Below, in pieces: positions 6,654-15,817 of a stretch of DNA of 64,000 bases. The stretch's first letter is position 1. The number at the start of each line of letters is the position of its first letter. Source of the DNA: Paenibacillus sp. FSL H7-0326 (lineage in GTDB: Bacteria; Bacillota; Bacilli; Paenibacillales; Paenibacillaceae); assembly GCF_001955535.1 (NCBI RefSeq), contig NZ_MPVN01000003.1:434001-498000 (forward strand), given 5' to 3'. Position numbers and translations under genes: made by a program. The notes beneath the pieces are model-generated. The model was not told the origin of the DNA, did not search any database, and saw only the letters and a list, made by a program, of their open reading frames with translations.

Positions 6654-7610
6654 ATGAAAAAAGCGATAGTAATCGGTGCAACCGGCGGTACGGGTGCTGT
6701 TATTGTGTCTGAGCTGGTGAAGCGTGGGGTGCCGACAATTGCATTCGGGAGATCTAACACAAAGCTGAAGGAGATTGCCATCAGACATGGCAATCCCGCT
6801 CATTTGTCGCTGGCAGTTGGAGACGCATGTCGGCCGGATGAGATTGTGGCTGCGGTGCAAGATGCAGATGTCCTGTTCCATTGCGCGAATGTCCCTTACA
6901 ACGAGATGGCAAGTAAGCTGATTCCTCTGGGTGAATCTATTATGGAGGCAGCTGATCGACTTAGTATGAAGGTCGTTGTCGTAGATGGGATCTACCCTTA
7001 TGGAAGAAGACAGATGGATTTCGTAACTGAAGAGCATCCTAAACAACCTCATACGAAGAAGGGAAAGGTTCGTCTTGCCTTTGAGCAAATGGTCTTTAGC
7101 AGCAGATGGAAAAAGGCGCGTCCGATGATTGTGCGCCTTCCTGATTATTATGGACCAACTGCCAATCAGGCTTCCTATTTAGGTGGAACACTCGAAGCGA
7201 TTGCAAATGGAAAAATGTCCTTTTTCATAGGTAATATGAGAACTCCCCGCGAATATGTGTATCTGCCTGATGCAGCCCATATGATTGTTGAGCTTGCGAG
7301 AAATGAGCATGCCTATGGGGAGAACTGGAATATACCAGGCTCGGATATCATAACTGGCCATGAGATTGTCCGTATCGCACAACAGGCAAGCGGCACTAAA
7401 AAGCCCGTCATTGCGCTAGGCAGAATTGGTTTGTCACTGTTAGGCTTATTCGTCCCGGTTATGAAGGAGGTTGTGGAAATGCTGTACTTAACAGAAGAGC
7501 CACTGCGCTTAAGCGGTGAGAAGTATAAGCGTCGTATCGGAAGCTTCTCATCAACCAAACCGGAGATTGGAATTACCGCAACTATTCGCGAATTGCAGAA
7601 TAAGAAATAA
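6654..7610 (+). CDS. NAD(P)-dependent epimerase/dehydratase-like oxidoreductase (extended SDR)
   Basis: The 318-residue protein starts with the nucleotide-binding motif IGATGGTGAVI and continues as an extended short-chain dehydrogenase (VDGIYPYG, VRLPDYYGPT, REYVYLPDAAHMI, WNIPGSDIITG). Family members epimerise or reduce sugar nucleotides and other small molecules; nothing here identifies the substrate. The ribosome binding site is GGGAG before ATG 6654. Two operator-like palindromes lie in its promoter region and one follows its stop codon, so expression is probably controlled by the TetR protein encoded upstream. Confidence 0.8.
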   Translation: MKKAIVIGATGGTGAVIVSELVKRGVPTIAFGRSNTKLKEIAIRHGNPAHLSLAVGDACRPDEIVAAVQDADVLFHCANVPYNEMASKLIPLGESIMEAADRLSMKVVVVDGIYPYGRRQMDFVTEEHPKQPHTKKGKVRLAFEQMVFSSRWKKARPMIVRLPDYYGPTANQASYLGGTLEAIANGKMSFFIGNMRTPREYVYLPDAAHMIVELARNEHAYGENWNIPGSDIITGHEIVRIAQQASGTKKPVIALGRIGLSLLGLFVPVMKEVVEMLYLTEEPLRLSGEKYKRRIGSFSSTKPEIGITATIRELQNKK

Positions 7611-7623
7611 ACTATGAATATTT

Positions 7624-7639
7624 GTGATTGATTAATCAC
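7624..7639. promoter_or_regulatory. Operator-like 16-mer, copy 4
   Basis: GTGATTGATTAATCAC is the most symmetric copy. It lies 14 bp after the epimerase stop codon, at the head of a 330-bp stretch without a recognisable gene, so its target is unclear. Confidence 0.55.
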
Positions 7640-7970
7640 TAATATATTTGCTAGCTTGCTTATTCTTTGTTTGATCGTATTTTCTGTATTGTGGATGTAT
7701 TATGTGAGAAAATTTTAGGGTTAGATCAAGGCAGTTAAGCATAATCTGAATGACAGAGTAAATTTGTGTTATTGGAAATGAGATTAAGCATTACTTTGCT
7801 AAAATTAGATATTTGTGCACTAGGAGGCAAGTCATTTAAATGATTTGCTTCTTTGTTGTTAATTCGGGGTCCATTTCATTCCTACAAATAAAAAATCTTC
7901 TTGTAAAATTTCTTCTTTTCAATTAGCTTAGTCATGCTAGGACTATTGAATTAGAGAGGCTGATCGATAT
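7640..7970. other. Non-coding stretch with a 22-bp palindrome
   Basis: No gene is visible. A near-perfect palindrome at 7827-7848 (GCAAGTCATTT mirrored by AAATGATTTGC) is followed by a T-rich run and may be a terminator or a regulator site upstream of the kinase gene. Confidence 0.4.
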
Positions 7971-9812
7971 TTGATAAGGCGACTAAAGTTGGAGCGATTG
8001 ATCGAAAAGTTGGGTGAACGTCTGCATAGTGTTTCTTTTAAACAAAGAGTTCGTGTGTCCTTCCTAGTTATGATAGCGCTTGCAATAGGGGTATCTGGCA
8101 TGATCACGTATGGGATTGCTTCTAAGGAGCTTCAGAGAAATGCCTTTGAATCGAGACAGGAGACGGTCAACAAAACGATCCAAATTCTTGACGATAAGCT
8201 GGCTGGGATTTCTAATTCTGTCCGTTCCCTTATGTTTAGTTACGCTTTTAAAGAAATGATGCTGGATGTACAGAGCAACGACATTTCGAATTATTATGTT
8301 CATTTGTCCGAGCTTCAGTATGTTTTTTCACAGGTTTCCTTTAATGAACCTCTGATTGAAAGCATTCTTATTGCTACGCCAATCGGGGATTTCTATCCCG
8401 TGTCACAGCGTCGATCTCAGGTACAGTCCTTTTATGAGTCGAGTATGTATTACGATGTCAAAGAGAACTACGGCGGAGTTTGGATTAAGGGGCATATCGA
8501 CAAGTTTTTTACTGGAGATAGTCGTACTCTTTCTTTTATTACGAAGGGAACGCTGGAGAATGTAACAAACAGCAATGTATTCATTGTCGTGAATGTGAAC
8601 GAAAGCCAATTGATTGGAACCGTGAACCAACATTCTGCGAATGATGACAGCGATTATTTTATCATCGATGCCAAAGGTGAGGAAGTGATTCGGACAGCGT
8701 GGTCATCCCGCCATAATCTTATGGAGGACATCCCTTTCTTGCACAATGTTTCTGAACGAAATGAAGGTGCTTTTTTTCATCAATTTGATCATACCGATTA
8801 TCTTGTGAACTATGCAAGATCCTCTATAGTAGAAGACTGGAGCCTATTCGGTATCCAGCAGAAGGATACGCTGCTTAAGCAAATGAATAGCGTAAAACGT
8901 ACCACCTTCTTTATTATGTTGTTTTTTCTGCTAGTCACCTGGATTATATCCACAAAATTAACCACAATTTTGCTTAATCCGTTATATAAACTCCAACGAC
9001 TCATGAGGGAGGTCGAAGACAACCGTCTTAATGTCCGGTTTAAGAGCCGTTCTCATGACGAAGTAGCACAGGTAGGTTACCAATTCAACCGCATGCTGGA
9101 TGAAATTAATCGGCTTATCAGTGATGTAAGACGGATCGAATCGGCAAAACGTCAGGCGGAGATGAGAGCTTTGACTGCACAGATGGAACCGCACTTTTTA
9201 TACAACACTCTAAATACGATATATTGCAAGTCAGTATTAGGCGAAAACGATGAGGTCAATGAAATGATCTTGTCCTTGTCCCAGATGTTCCAGTTAGGAT
9301 TAAGCGGGGGCAAAGATTGGAACACACTGGAGGATGAATTGCTGCATGTGAAACAATATTGCCTGATTCAACAGAAATGTTATGAAGGATTGTTTGAGTA
9401 TGAACTTACTGTAACAGACGAATCATTACTTAGCTGTCTCTTGCCCAAAATTCTTCTACAACCCATCGTCGAAAACAGCATACAGCATGGCTTTAAGGAG
9501 ATACGTTGTGGGGGGCGAATTGACTTACATGTTAGTAGACAAAACCATCTGATCTATCTAATCATAGAAGATAACGGGATAGGGATGAATGCAGATGAAG
9601 TGAGCAAGCGTATGCTGGAAGAGCCCGTTTCTAAAAAGGGTTATGCCTTGAATAACCTCGTTAACAGGCTCCAGCTCTTTTATGGTGAAGATGCCAAGAT
9701 CAAACTGACCAGCATTATTGGTTCAGGATCAAGGACTGAAATATGGATTCCGATGAAGGAAGGGTTGAATCATGATGAAACAGCATTCATTAATTCGGTT
9801 ATGCATCATTGA
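7971..9812 (+). CDS. Sensor histidine kinase, YesM type
   Basis: The 613-residue protein has a membrane helix near residues 32-52, an extracellular sensor domain, a second helix near 305-325, a HAMP segment and a His_kinase domain with EPHFLYNTLNTI (His near 408), QPIVENSIQHGF and an EDNGIGM ATP lid. This is the YesM class, which in Paenibacillus and Bacillus senses plant or cell-wall glycans and phosphorylates a YesN-type partner. The start is TTG at 7971 with a weakly placed GAGAGG. The response-regulator gene overlaps its 3' end by 41 bases. The locus downstream imports and degrades a plant-type glycan. Confidence 0.9.
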   Translation: MIRRLKLERLIEKLGERLHSVSFKQRVRVSFLVMIALAIGVSGMITYGIASKELQRNAFESRQETVNKTIQILDDKLAGISNSVRSLMFSYAFKEMMLDVQSNDISNYYVHLSELQYVFSQVSFNEPLIESILIATPIGDFYPVSQRRSQVQSFYESSMYYDVKENYGGVWIKGHIDKFFTGDSRTLSFITKGTLENVTNSNVFIVVNVNESQLIGTVNQHSANDDSDYFIIDAKGEEVIRTAWSSRHNLMEDIPFLHNVSERNEGAFFHQFDHTDYLVNYARSSIVEDWSLFGIQQKDTLLKQMNSVKRTTFFIMLFFLLVTWIISTKLTTILLNPLYKLQRLMREVEDNRLNVRFKSRSHDEVAQVGYQFNRMLDEINRLISDVRRIESAKRQAEMRALTAQMEPHFLYNTLNTIYCKSVLGENDEVNEMILSLSQMFQLGLSGGKDWNTLEDELLHVKQYCLIQQKCYEGLFEYELTVTDESLLSCLLPKILLQPIVENSIQHGFKEIRCGGRIDLHVSRQNHLIYLIIEDNGIGMNADEVSKRMLEEPVSKKGYALNNLVNRLQLFYGEDAKIKLTSIIGSGSRTEIWIPMKEGLNHDETAFINSVMHH

Positions 9813-11403
9813 TGATATTCGAAGTGTGGTAGAAATGATCGCACGAAAGCCTCCTTGGGAGGAATTCCATATTGAGGTAATAGGTACGGCGCTGGACGGT
9901 GAAGAAGGCATTCAATTGGTTAAGGAAATGAAGCCAGATATCGTACTGACGGACATCCGGATGCCGAAAAAAGATGGTCTTGCCATGACACAAGAGATTC
10001 TAGAATATTCCCCTTCTACTAAGATTGTCATTCTCAGTGCGTACACCGATTTTTCTTATACGAGACAGGCTATTCGTCTAGGCGCATTTGATTTCATCAA
10101 GAAACCTTTTTCAATAGATGAAATTGTTCAGGTCGTATTGAAAGCAAAGTCAGCTTATTTAGAAGATCGGCAGAAGCAAAGCCAGGTCATGGAATTGAAG
10201 CAGAATATGTTTACAAGTTTACCGGTATTGCAGCAAGAATACTTGTCATTGCTGGTTCATCATCATACAAATTCATCTGCAGCTTATCTAAGATGGCAAT
10301 CTCTTGGTATTACGTTAAAGCCTCGATTCTTCAATCTGTTTATCGTGGAAATGGATCGATTCATGGGCAAATATAAAGATCAACCTGCAAGGGAAGTAGA
10401 GTTGATTCGATTCAGTCTTCGAAACATATTAGAGGAGACGATTAAAGGTTTTACCGAGGGAATTGTTTTTAGTGAAGCCTTGAACCGATTTGTATGCTTG
10501 TTCAATTGCGAAGAAATGAAGGTCGCAGAACAAATAGCGGGAGCCTGTCAGAAGAACATGTACCAATTCACACATTCCACCATTTCCATTGGAATTGGCA
10601 TGTGCGTGACTTCTATTGATGAATTGCCAAATTCATATGAGACAGCTCTGAATGCTTTAGAATACCATTTCTACGCTAATGGAGTGAACAGTTACCGTTC
10701 GGATGACGAGAAGACCTTCTGGAGTTACACGGAATCGACCGAGCAAGAATTACTATTTGCGCTGCGTTCCGGGCATCAGGAGAAGTGCCGACTCATTCTG
10801 GAGCAAATTTTTAATGATATCTTACAGCTGGATCCACTTCCTAAGCCGCAGCAGGTCGAAAATATATGCTATGAGCTCTCATCCAAAATATGCAGGGTCA
10901 TGTCAGAGCAATTCTCACAGGATCGGGTAAAGAGGCTTGAAGAAAAATGGAATGCGGTTAAGCGTTCAGGCTTGGTATCGTTCCAAATCTTACGGGAAAC
11001 GGTTAAAGAAATATGTCTTGAAGCCTGTTCCTGGATTGAAGAGGAACGTTCAGATGAATCCACTAAATTAATCTATCAGGCTAAGGAATTTATATGTTCT
11101 AATTTACATAAAAACTTGACGCTCGATATTTGTTCCAAGCAGTTTAATATAAGTCCCGGCTATTTTTCAAATCTTTTTAAAAAGGTGCTGAATATCACTT
11201 TTCAGCAATTCGTGATGCATCAGCGTATGGAAAAAGCGAAAGAGATGTTAATAAATGATTATCAGGTACAGGAGATCGCTCAGGAGCTGGGGTATGAGCA
11301 TCGACGCTATTTCAGCGAGGTATTCAAGAAGCATACCAATATGACTCCATCAGAATTCAAGTTGTATAGCACAGGGAGAGTTACTCCACCTATAGAACAG
11401 TAG
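9772..11403 (+). CDS. Response regulator with AraC-type DNA-binding domain, YesN type
   Basis: The 543-residue protein has a receiver domain with phospho-acceptor Asp61 (VLTDIRMPKKDG), a long variable middle region, and a C-terminal pair of AraC helix-turn-helix motifs (LDICSKQFNISPGYFSNLFKK and VQEIAQELGYEHRRYFSEVFKK). It is the cognate partner of the overlapping kinase gene and presumably activates the transporter genes starting at 11577. GAAGGAAGGG precedes the ATG. A hairpin follows its stop. Confidence 0.92.
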   Translation: MMKQHSLIRLCIIDDIRSVVEMIARKPPWEEFHIEVIGTALDGEEGIQLVKEMKPDIVLTDIRMPKKDGLAMTQEILEYSPSTKIVILSAYTDFSYTRQAIRLGAFDFIKKPFSIDEIVQVVLKAKSAYLEDRQKQSQVMELKQNMFTSLPVLQQEYLSLLVHHHTNSSAAYLRWQSLGITLKPRFFNLFIVEMDRFMGKYKDQPAREVELIRFSLRNILEETIKGFTEGIVFSEALNRFVCLFNCEEMKVAEQIAGACQKNMYQFTHSTISIGIGMCVTSIDELPNSYETALNALEYHFYANGVNSYRSDDEKTFWSYTESTEQELLFALRSGHQEKCRLILEQIFNDILQLDPLPKPQQVENICYELSSKICRVMSEQFSQDRVKRLEEKWNAVKRSGLVSFQILRETVKEICLEACSWIEEERSDESTKLIYQAKEFICSNLHKNLTLDICSKQFNISPGYFSNLFKKVLNITFQQFVMHQRMEKAKEMLINDYQVQEIAQELGYEHRRYFSEVFKKHTNMTPSEFKLYSTGRVTPPIEQ

Positions 11404-11407
11404 ATAT

Positions 11408-11445
11408 AGCAAGCCTTGTTTCCGTTTATGGATACAAGGCTTGCT
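11408..11445 (+). terminator. Hairpin after the response-regulator gene
   Basis: AGCAAGCCTTGT (11408-11419) pairs with ACAAGGCTTGCT (11434-11445). The T-run is poor, so termination may be partial. Confidence 0.6.
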
Positions 11446-11576
11446 TTGCGAGAAGGGCCAGTTTGAATATAAAACCTGCCCTTAATGTGTGGTTACCCGC
11501 ATTATGTGAGTAAGAAGATGCCTTTATACTGAGAGAGCAACAACGATATTTCGCTCATAAAAGGGAGGTTCTATGG

Positions 11577-12953
11577 ATGAAGAAGAAAAATAAATCTTTC
11601 GTATTTGCGATGTGTTGTATGCTGCTTGCCGGAAGTCTTGCCGCTTGCAGCAGCCCGAGCTCTGAGGAGCAGGGATCGGATTCTGAGACCAATAGTAAGA
11701 CAAAGATCACTTATTGGACGGGAGATCGTCATGATTCTGAATTCGTTAAAGAGGTCATCGATACGTTCAACCAAACGAATGAAGATAACATCGAGGTTGA
11801 ACTCGTTATCAAGGGTGACGATTTTGATCAAGCGCTGGATATGTCCTTTCAGACCTCAGATCCGCCTGATGTGATTCGCGTGAAAGAGAACACCATTCAG
11901 ACCTTCCATAAAAAGGGATTTATTGCCCCCATCGACGAGTTTCTAACAGATGATATAAAGGAGAAATTCCCATTGATGGAGGATCTGAACAGCTTCGATG
12001 GACAGCGCTACAGCCTGCCGAATTACGGTACAACGATGCGATTGATCTATAACAAAGAGCTTTTCGCCAAAGCGGGTATTGAACAACCACCTACCACGTT
12101 GGATGAGTTAGTGGAGACGGCAAAGAAAATAACGGAAGTGGGGAAAGAAAGTGGTGCTTATGGCTTCGCCCAAAATTTCAAGAATCCATCTAGTGCGTTC
12201 GGTCGTTCTGCGCGCGTGATTGCCGAGGTGAGCGGTTATGGAGGCTTTGGATATGATTTCAAAACGGCTCGCTATGACTTCACCGGATTCAAGCCAATCA
12301 TAGAAGCATTTAAAAAAATGAAGGACGATGGGAGTATGCTTCCGGGGGTTGAATCTCTAGATATCGATCCACTGCGTGCTCAATTCGCGGAAGGAAAGAT
12401 TGGAATGTACTTATCCTTTTCCGCTGAGGCAGGAGTGTACCAATCCCAATTTCCTGCAAAGATTGACTGGGCAGCAGCACCTGTTCCTTCCATTGACGGT
12501 CAATTTAATGGCGCGTCAGGTTTCTTAGGAGGACAATGGCTGGCCATTAGCTCGGAGTCGGAACATAAAGAAGCGGCATGGAAATTTCTAACGTACATGT
12601 ATGACGAATCTATCCTTCAACAGTACCAGGAAAAAGGGTTTGGGATATCAATGGTTCCTTCGGTTAGTGCGGTTGCTGCGAAGCCTGAAGTGAATGGAAT
12701 TGACGGATTCCTGCCTAACAAATATGACGGTGTCTGGCCGGTATACCCGACGGTTGCCGTGCAGGGAACGAAGTCTGATGACGCTTTTTTCAAATATATG
12801 CTAAGTGGCGGAGATCTGGATGCCATTATTAATGATTTGAATACACGCTATAACGCCGCCTTAGATAGCGCTATAGCCAGTGGGGAAGTAAAGGCGGAGC
12901 CGATGGCAGATTTTAATCCTCTCGACCTAGCCGGACAATATGCTGAAGAATAA
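11577..12953 (+). CDS. Extracellular solute-binding lipoprotein of a sugar ABC transporter
   Basis: The 458-residue protein has a lipoprotein signal peptide ending in LAAC (Cys24) and then a periplasmic-binding-protein fold of the family 1 carbohydrate type (KITYWTGDRHDSEFVKEVIDTFNQ; GQRYSLPNYGTTMRLIYNKELF). It should be anchored outside the membrane and deliver oligosaccharides to the permeases encoded next. GGGAGG lies 8 bases before the ATG. A short hairpin separates it from the permease genes, commonly seen where the binding protein is made in excess. Confidence 0.9.
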   Translation: MKKKNKSFVFAMCCMLLAGSLAACSSPSSEEQGSDSETNSKTKITYWTGDRHDSEFVKEVIDTFNQTNEDNIEVELVIKGDDFDQALDMSFQTSDPPDVIRVKENTIQTFHKKGFIAPIDEFLTDDIKEKFPLMEDLNSFDGQRYSLPNYGTTMRLIYNKELFAKAGIEQPPTTLDELVETAKKITEVGKESGAYGFAQNFKNPSSAFGRSARVIAEVSGYGGFGYDFKTARYDFTGFKPIIEAFKKMKDDGSMLPGVESLDIDPLRAQFAEGKIGMYLSFSAEAGVYQSQFPAKIDWAAAPVPSIDGQFNGASGFLGGQWLAISSESEHKEAAWKFLTYMYDESILQQYQEKGFGISMVPSVSAVAAKPEVNGIDGFLPNKYDGVWPVYPTVAVQGTKSDDAFFKYMLSGGDLDAIINDLNTRYNAALDSAIASGEVKAEPMADFNPLDLAGQYAEE

Positions 12954-12966
12954 CTTTTTTCTTATG

Positions 12967-12994
12967 GGGATGGTTCACGCTCCATCCCTTTCTA
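12967..12994 (+). terminator. Intercistronic hairpin between binding-protein and permease genes
   Basis: GGGATGG (12967-12973) and CCATCCC (12982-12988) flank an 8-base loop and are followed by TTTCT. It probably attenuates or stabilises the upstream message. Confidence 0.55.
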
Positions 12995-13026
12995 AATTTT
13001 ATTGTAATGCAAGGAGTTGAGAGGAT

Positions 13027-13929
13027 ATGAATAGAGCAAAGGGTGTTGCTTTTTCATACAGCTTTCTGTTGCCGAGCTTTATTCTAACCGTGGTCCTGGG
13101 CATCTACCCTATTATGTGGGCTATGAGATATATGTTTTATGATTATAAGGGGTATGGAACCGAGAAATTTGTGGGACTGGCTAATTTCGAACGTGTCATA
13201 ATGGACCAGCAATTCTGGGAATCTGTAACCAACACGTTTATCTATGCCGGAGGCAAACTTCTGATATCCATTCCGCTTGCTCTGATCCTGGCAGTTATTC
13301 TGAACTGGAACATTAAAGGAAGAAACCTGCTTCGAGCCATCTTTTTTATGCCGACCATTATAAGTACATCCGTAATGGCTGTCGTATTTTTTACCATATT
13401 TAATTCCTATAATGGGATCCTCAATCAGTTTCTGATGAAGTTTGGTCTCGTTAAGAGTGCCATCGATTGGCTCGGTGTCGATTTTGCGATGTTAACCATT
13501 ATTATCGTATCCGTCTGGGGGGCCGTTGGGAATTACATGCTTTTATTTTTGGCAGGGCTTCAGAACATACCTAATGATGTTTACGAAAGCTCTGCACTGG
13601 ATGGGGCAAACAAATTTCAGCAATTCCGATACATTACCATTCCCATGCTGGGACCCGTCATGCAGATGATCATTATGCTGGCTATCATTAATGCGTTAAA
13701 AGGCTTTGAAAGTATCATGGTACTGACCGATGGGGGTCCAATTGGAAAAACGAATGTCATGTTCTTATATGTGTACAAATTATTTTTCCCGCCAGCAGGT
13801 TCAACAGCATCCACTCAAATTCAGGAGTTTGGCTATGGCAGCGCAGTCGCTTTTGTTACAGCGGTGATCGTTGGCATGATAACGATACTTTACTTCTATG
13901 GTTCAAAAAGAATGAACCAGTATGAATAG
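13027..13929 (+). CDS. Sugar ABC transporter permease (MalF/UgpA-like)
   Basis: The 300-residue protein has six predicted membrane helices and the cytoplasmic EAA loop (YESSALDGANKFQQFRYITIPMLGP) that docks the ATPase. It pairs with the next permease, whose gene overlaps it by a few bases or is directly adjacent depending on the start used. No ATPase gene is present in the locus. In Bacillus a shared MsmX ATPase serves such CUT1 transporters, and the same is inferred here. Confidence 0.92.
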   Translation: MNRAKGVAFSYSFLLPSFILTVVLGIYPIMWAMRYMFYDYKGYGTEKFVGLANFERVIMDQQFWESVTNTFIYAGGKLLISIPLALILAVILNWNIKGRNLLRAIFFMPTIISTSVMAVVFFTIFNSYNGILNQFLMKFGLVKSAIDWLGVDFAMLTIIIVSVWGAVGNYMLLFLAGLQNIPNDVYESSALDGANKFQQFRYITIPMLGPVMQMIIMLAIINALKGFESIMVLTDGGPIGKTNVMFLYVYKLFFPPAGSTASTQIQEFGYGSAVAFVTAVIVGMITILYFYGSKRMNQYE

Positions 13930-13939
13930 GGGGACGTTC

Positions 13940-14767
13940 ATGAAAATTGTATGGAACACTATATTGTGGACGTTTTTAATTTTGGTCGCATTTCTGACGC
14001 TGTTCCCCGTTGTAATCACCTTCCTTGGTTCTTTTAAAACGAATGCTGAACTTACCGCCGGAGCCACTTTTCTTCCGTCTGACTGGCAGTTTGAGAACTA
14101 TCTTGAAGCATGGGTTCATGCCAATTTTTCTACATACACGCTGAACAGCCTATTCGTTGCCAGTGTCACAACGATCGGCACCTTATTGGTAGCTTCGATG
14201 GCGGCCTATGTAGTAAACCGGATGGAGTTTATCGGTAAAAAATTATATGTCGGCCTTCAAGCGTTTACGATGTTTGTAGCCATAGGGGCAGTCGTATTGC
14301 GTCCTCAATTTGACCTCATGGTAAAGATTCATTTACACGAATCGCTGTGGGGTGTAATTCTGATCTTAATTAGTGCTCATGCTTCTGCATTTTTTATCTT
14401 ACTCAGTTTTATGAACGGGATTCCGAAAGAACTGGATGAAGCAGCTCGGATTGATGGGTGCTCACTTGGACGAACGTTTTGGAGAATCGTTATTCCTTTG
14501 CTTACTCCGGGACTTGGCGTTTGCGCGTTGTTTGCTTTTCGAGGTGCGTGGAATGAATATCTGCTTCCTTTTGTGTTTACGCTCAGTAAACCCGAGCTGC
14601 AGACACTCACCGTCGGTCTTGCTAATTTGAAATACGGTATAGCGGCCGCTTCTCAGACCCACTTCATGATGGCAGGTGCCTGTCTGTCTATTCTTCCCAT
14701 TCTTATTGCTTATATCTTTGCCAACCGATCCTTTATGCAGATGACAGCCGGCTCCTTAAAGGGCTAG
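13940..14767 (+). CDS. Sugar ABC transporter permease (MalG/UgpE-like)
   Basis: About 275 residues, six membrane helices and an EAA loop (LDEAARIDGCSLGRTFWRIVIPLL). The longest frame begins at 13922 inside the previous gene, but AGGGGG sits 6 bases before the ATG at 13940, which is preferred. It forms the transport pore with the preceding permease. A GH130 gene follows after about 30 bases, so transport and intracellular phosphorolysis appear coupled. Confidence 0.92.
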   Translation: MKIVWNTILWTFLILVAFLTLFPVVITFLGSFKTNAELTAGATFLPSDWQFENYLEAWVHANFSTYTLNSLFVASVTTIGTLLVASMAAYVVNRMEFIGKKLYVGLQAFTMFVAIGAVVLRPQFDLMVKIHLHESLWGVILILISAHASAFFILLSFMNGIPKELDEAARIDGCSLGRTFWRIVIPLLTPGLGVCALFAFRGAWNEYLLPFVFTLSKPELQTLTVGLANLKYGIAAASQTHFMMAGACLSILPILIAYIFANRSFMQMTAGSLKG

Positions 14768-14798
14768 TTAAAAATTCATTGAACAGGAGGCTCTTCAC

Positions 14799-15800
14799 AT
14801 GAATTCTTTTTCGATTGGGAAACTCATCTCAAGTCCCGTAATTAAACGGCATTCGGATAATCCAATATTGGATGCATCCCGTGTTCCCTATTCAACCGCT
14901 CTCGTATTTAATGCTGGCGTCACCAAATTTAATGGAAGATATGTCATGGTATTCCGTAACGACTACGGTTGTGTAGAGAGCCAGATCCTTGAGCCTCATC
15001 ACACAACCGACCTTGGCGTTGCCTTCAGTGATGACGGAATTCACTGGGATGTACGACCTAAGCCGTGTTTCAAGCTGCATGATGAAGAGAACATTCGTGT
15101 GTATGATCCTAGGCTTACTGTGATTAACGGTCGGTGTTATATGTGTTTTGCCGTTGATACACAGCATGGCATTCGCGGTGGTGTTGCAGTTACAGATGAT
15201 TTTGAAAATTTTGAAATTTTAAGCTTGTCGACTCCGGATTTGCGAAATATGGTGCTGTTTCCCGAGAAGATCAATGGGAACTACGTGAGGCTTGAGCGGC
15301 CGTTTACGGTGTACAGCCGAGGGGGAATCGATCGATTTGACATGTGGATTTCGGAGTCGCCTGATTTGAAATACTGGGGGAATTCGGCTTTGCTGCTTGC
15401 AGTGGAAGATGTCCCATTTGCAAATGATAAGATTGGACCGGCAGCTCCGCCAATCAAGACAAAGAAGGGATGGCTTACGACATTCCACGCCGTAGATCTT
15501 GATCCAGCAAGAGGAAAAAACGGGTGGGAACCTACTTGGAAAAAACGTTATACAGCCGGTTTGATGCTGCTGGATCTGGAGCATCCTCAAAAGGTCATCG
15601 GCATGTATAAGGAACCTTTACTTGCACCTGAGGTTAGTTATGAGACTGATGGAGGTTTCCGTAACAACGTGATCTTTCCGGGCGGAATGATATTAGAAGA
15701 TGACGGTGAGGTAAAAATTTATTACGGTTCAGCAGACGCGGTGGAATGTCTGGCGACGGCACATATTGATGATTTGATTAGGTTATGTCTAGAGGTATAG
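14799..15800 (+). CDS. Glycoside hydrolase family 130 protein (mannoside phosphorylase-like)
   Basis: The 333-residue protein has no signal peptide and looks like a five-bladed beta-propeller of the GH130 type: NPILDASRVPYSTALVFNAGVTKFNGRY at the N-terminus, RNDYG, YDPRLTVINGR, and a late NNVIFPGG and IYYGSADAVECLA. GH130 enzymes mostly phosphorolyse beta-mannosides to mannose 1-phosphate in the cytoplasm, and some hydrolyse 1,2-beta-mannosides. It sits between the permeases and a GH106-like gene. The exact linkage cannot be told from the sequence alone. Confidence 0.85.
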   Translation: MNSFSIGKLISSPVIKRHSDNPILDASRVPYSTALVFNAGVTKFNGRYVMVFRNDYGCVESQILEPHHTTDLGVAFSDDGIHWDVRPKPCFKLHDEENIRVYDPRLTVINGRCYMCFAVDTQHGIRGGVAVTDDFENFEILSLSTPDLRNMVLFPEKINGNYVRLERPFTVYSRGGIDRFDMWISESPDLKYWGNSALLLAVEDVPFANDKIGPAAPPIKTKKGWLTTFHAVDLDPARGKNGWEPTWKKRYTAGLMLLDLEHPQKVIGMYKEPLLAPEVSYETDGGFRNNVIFPGGMILEDDGEVKIYYGSADAVECLATAHIDDLIRLCLEV

Positions 15801-15817
15801 GGGAGGTGGAGAAGACA

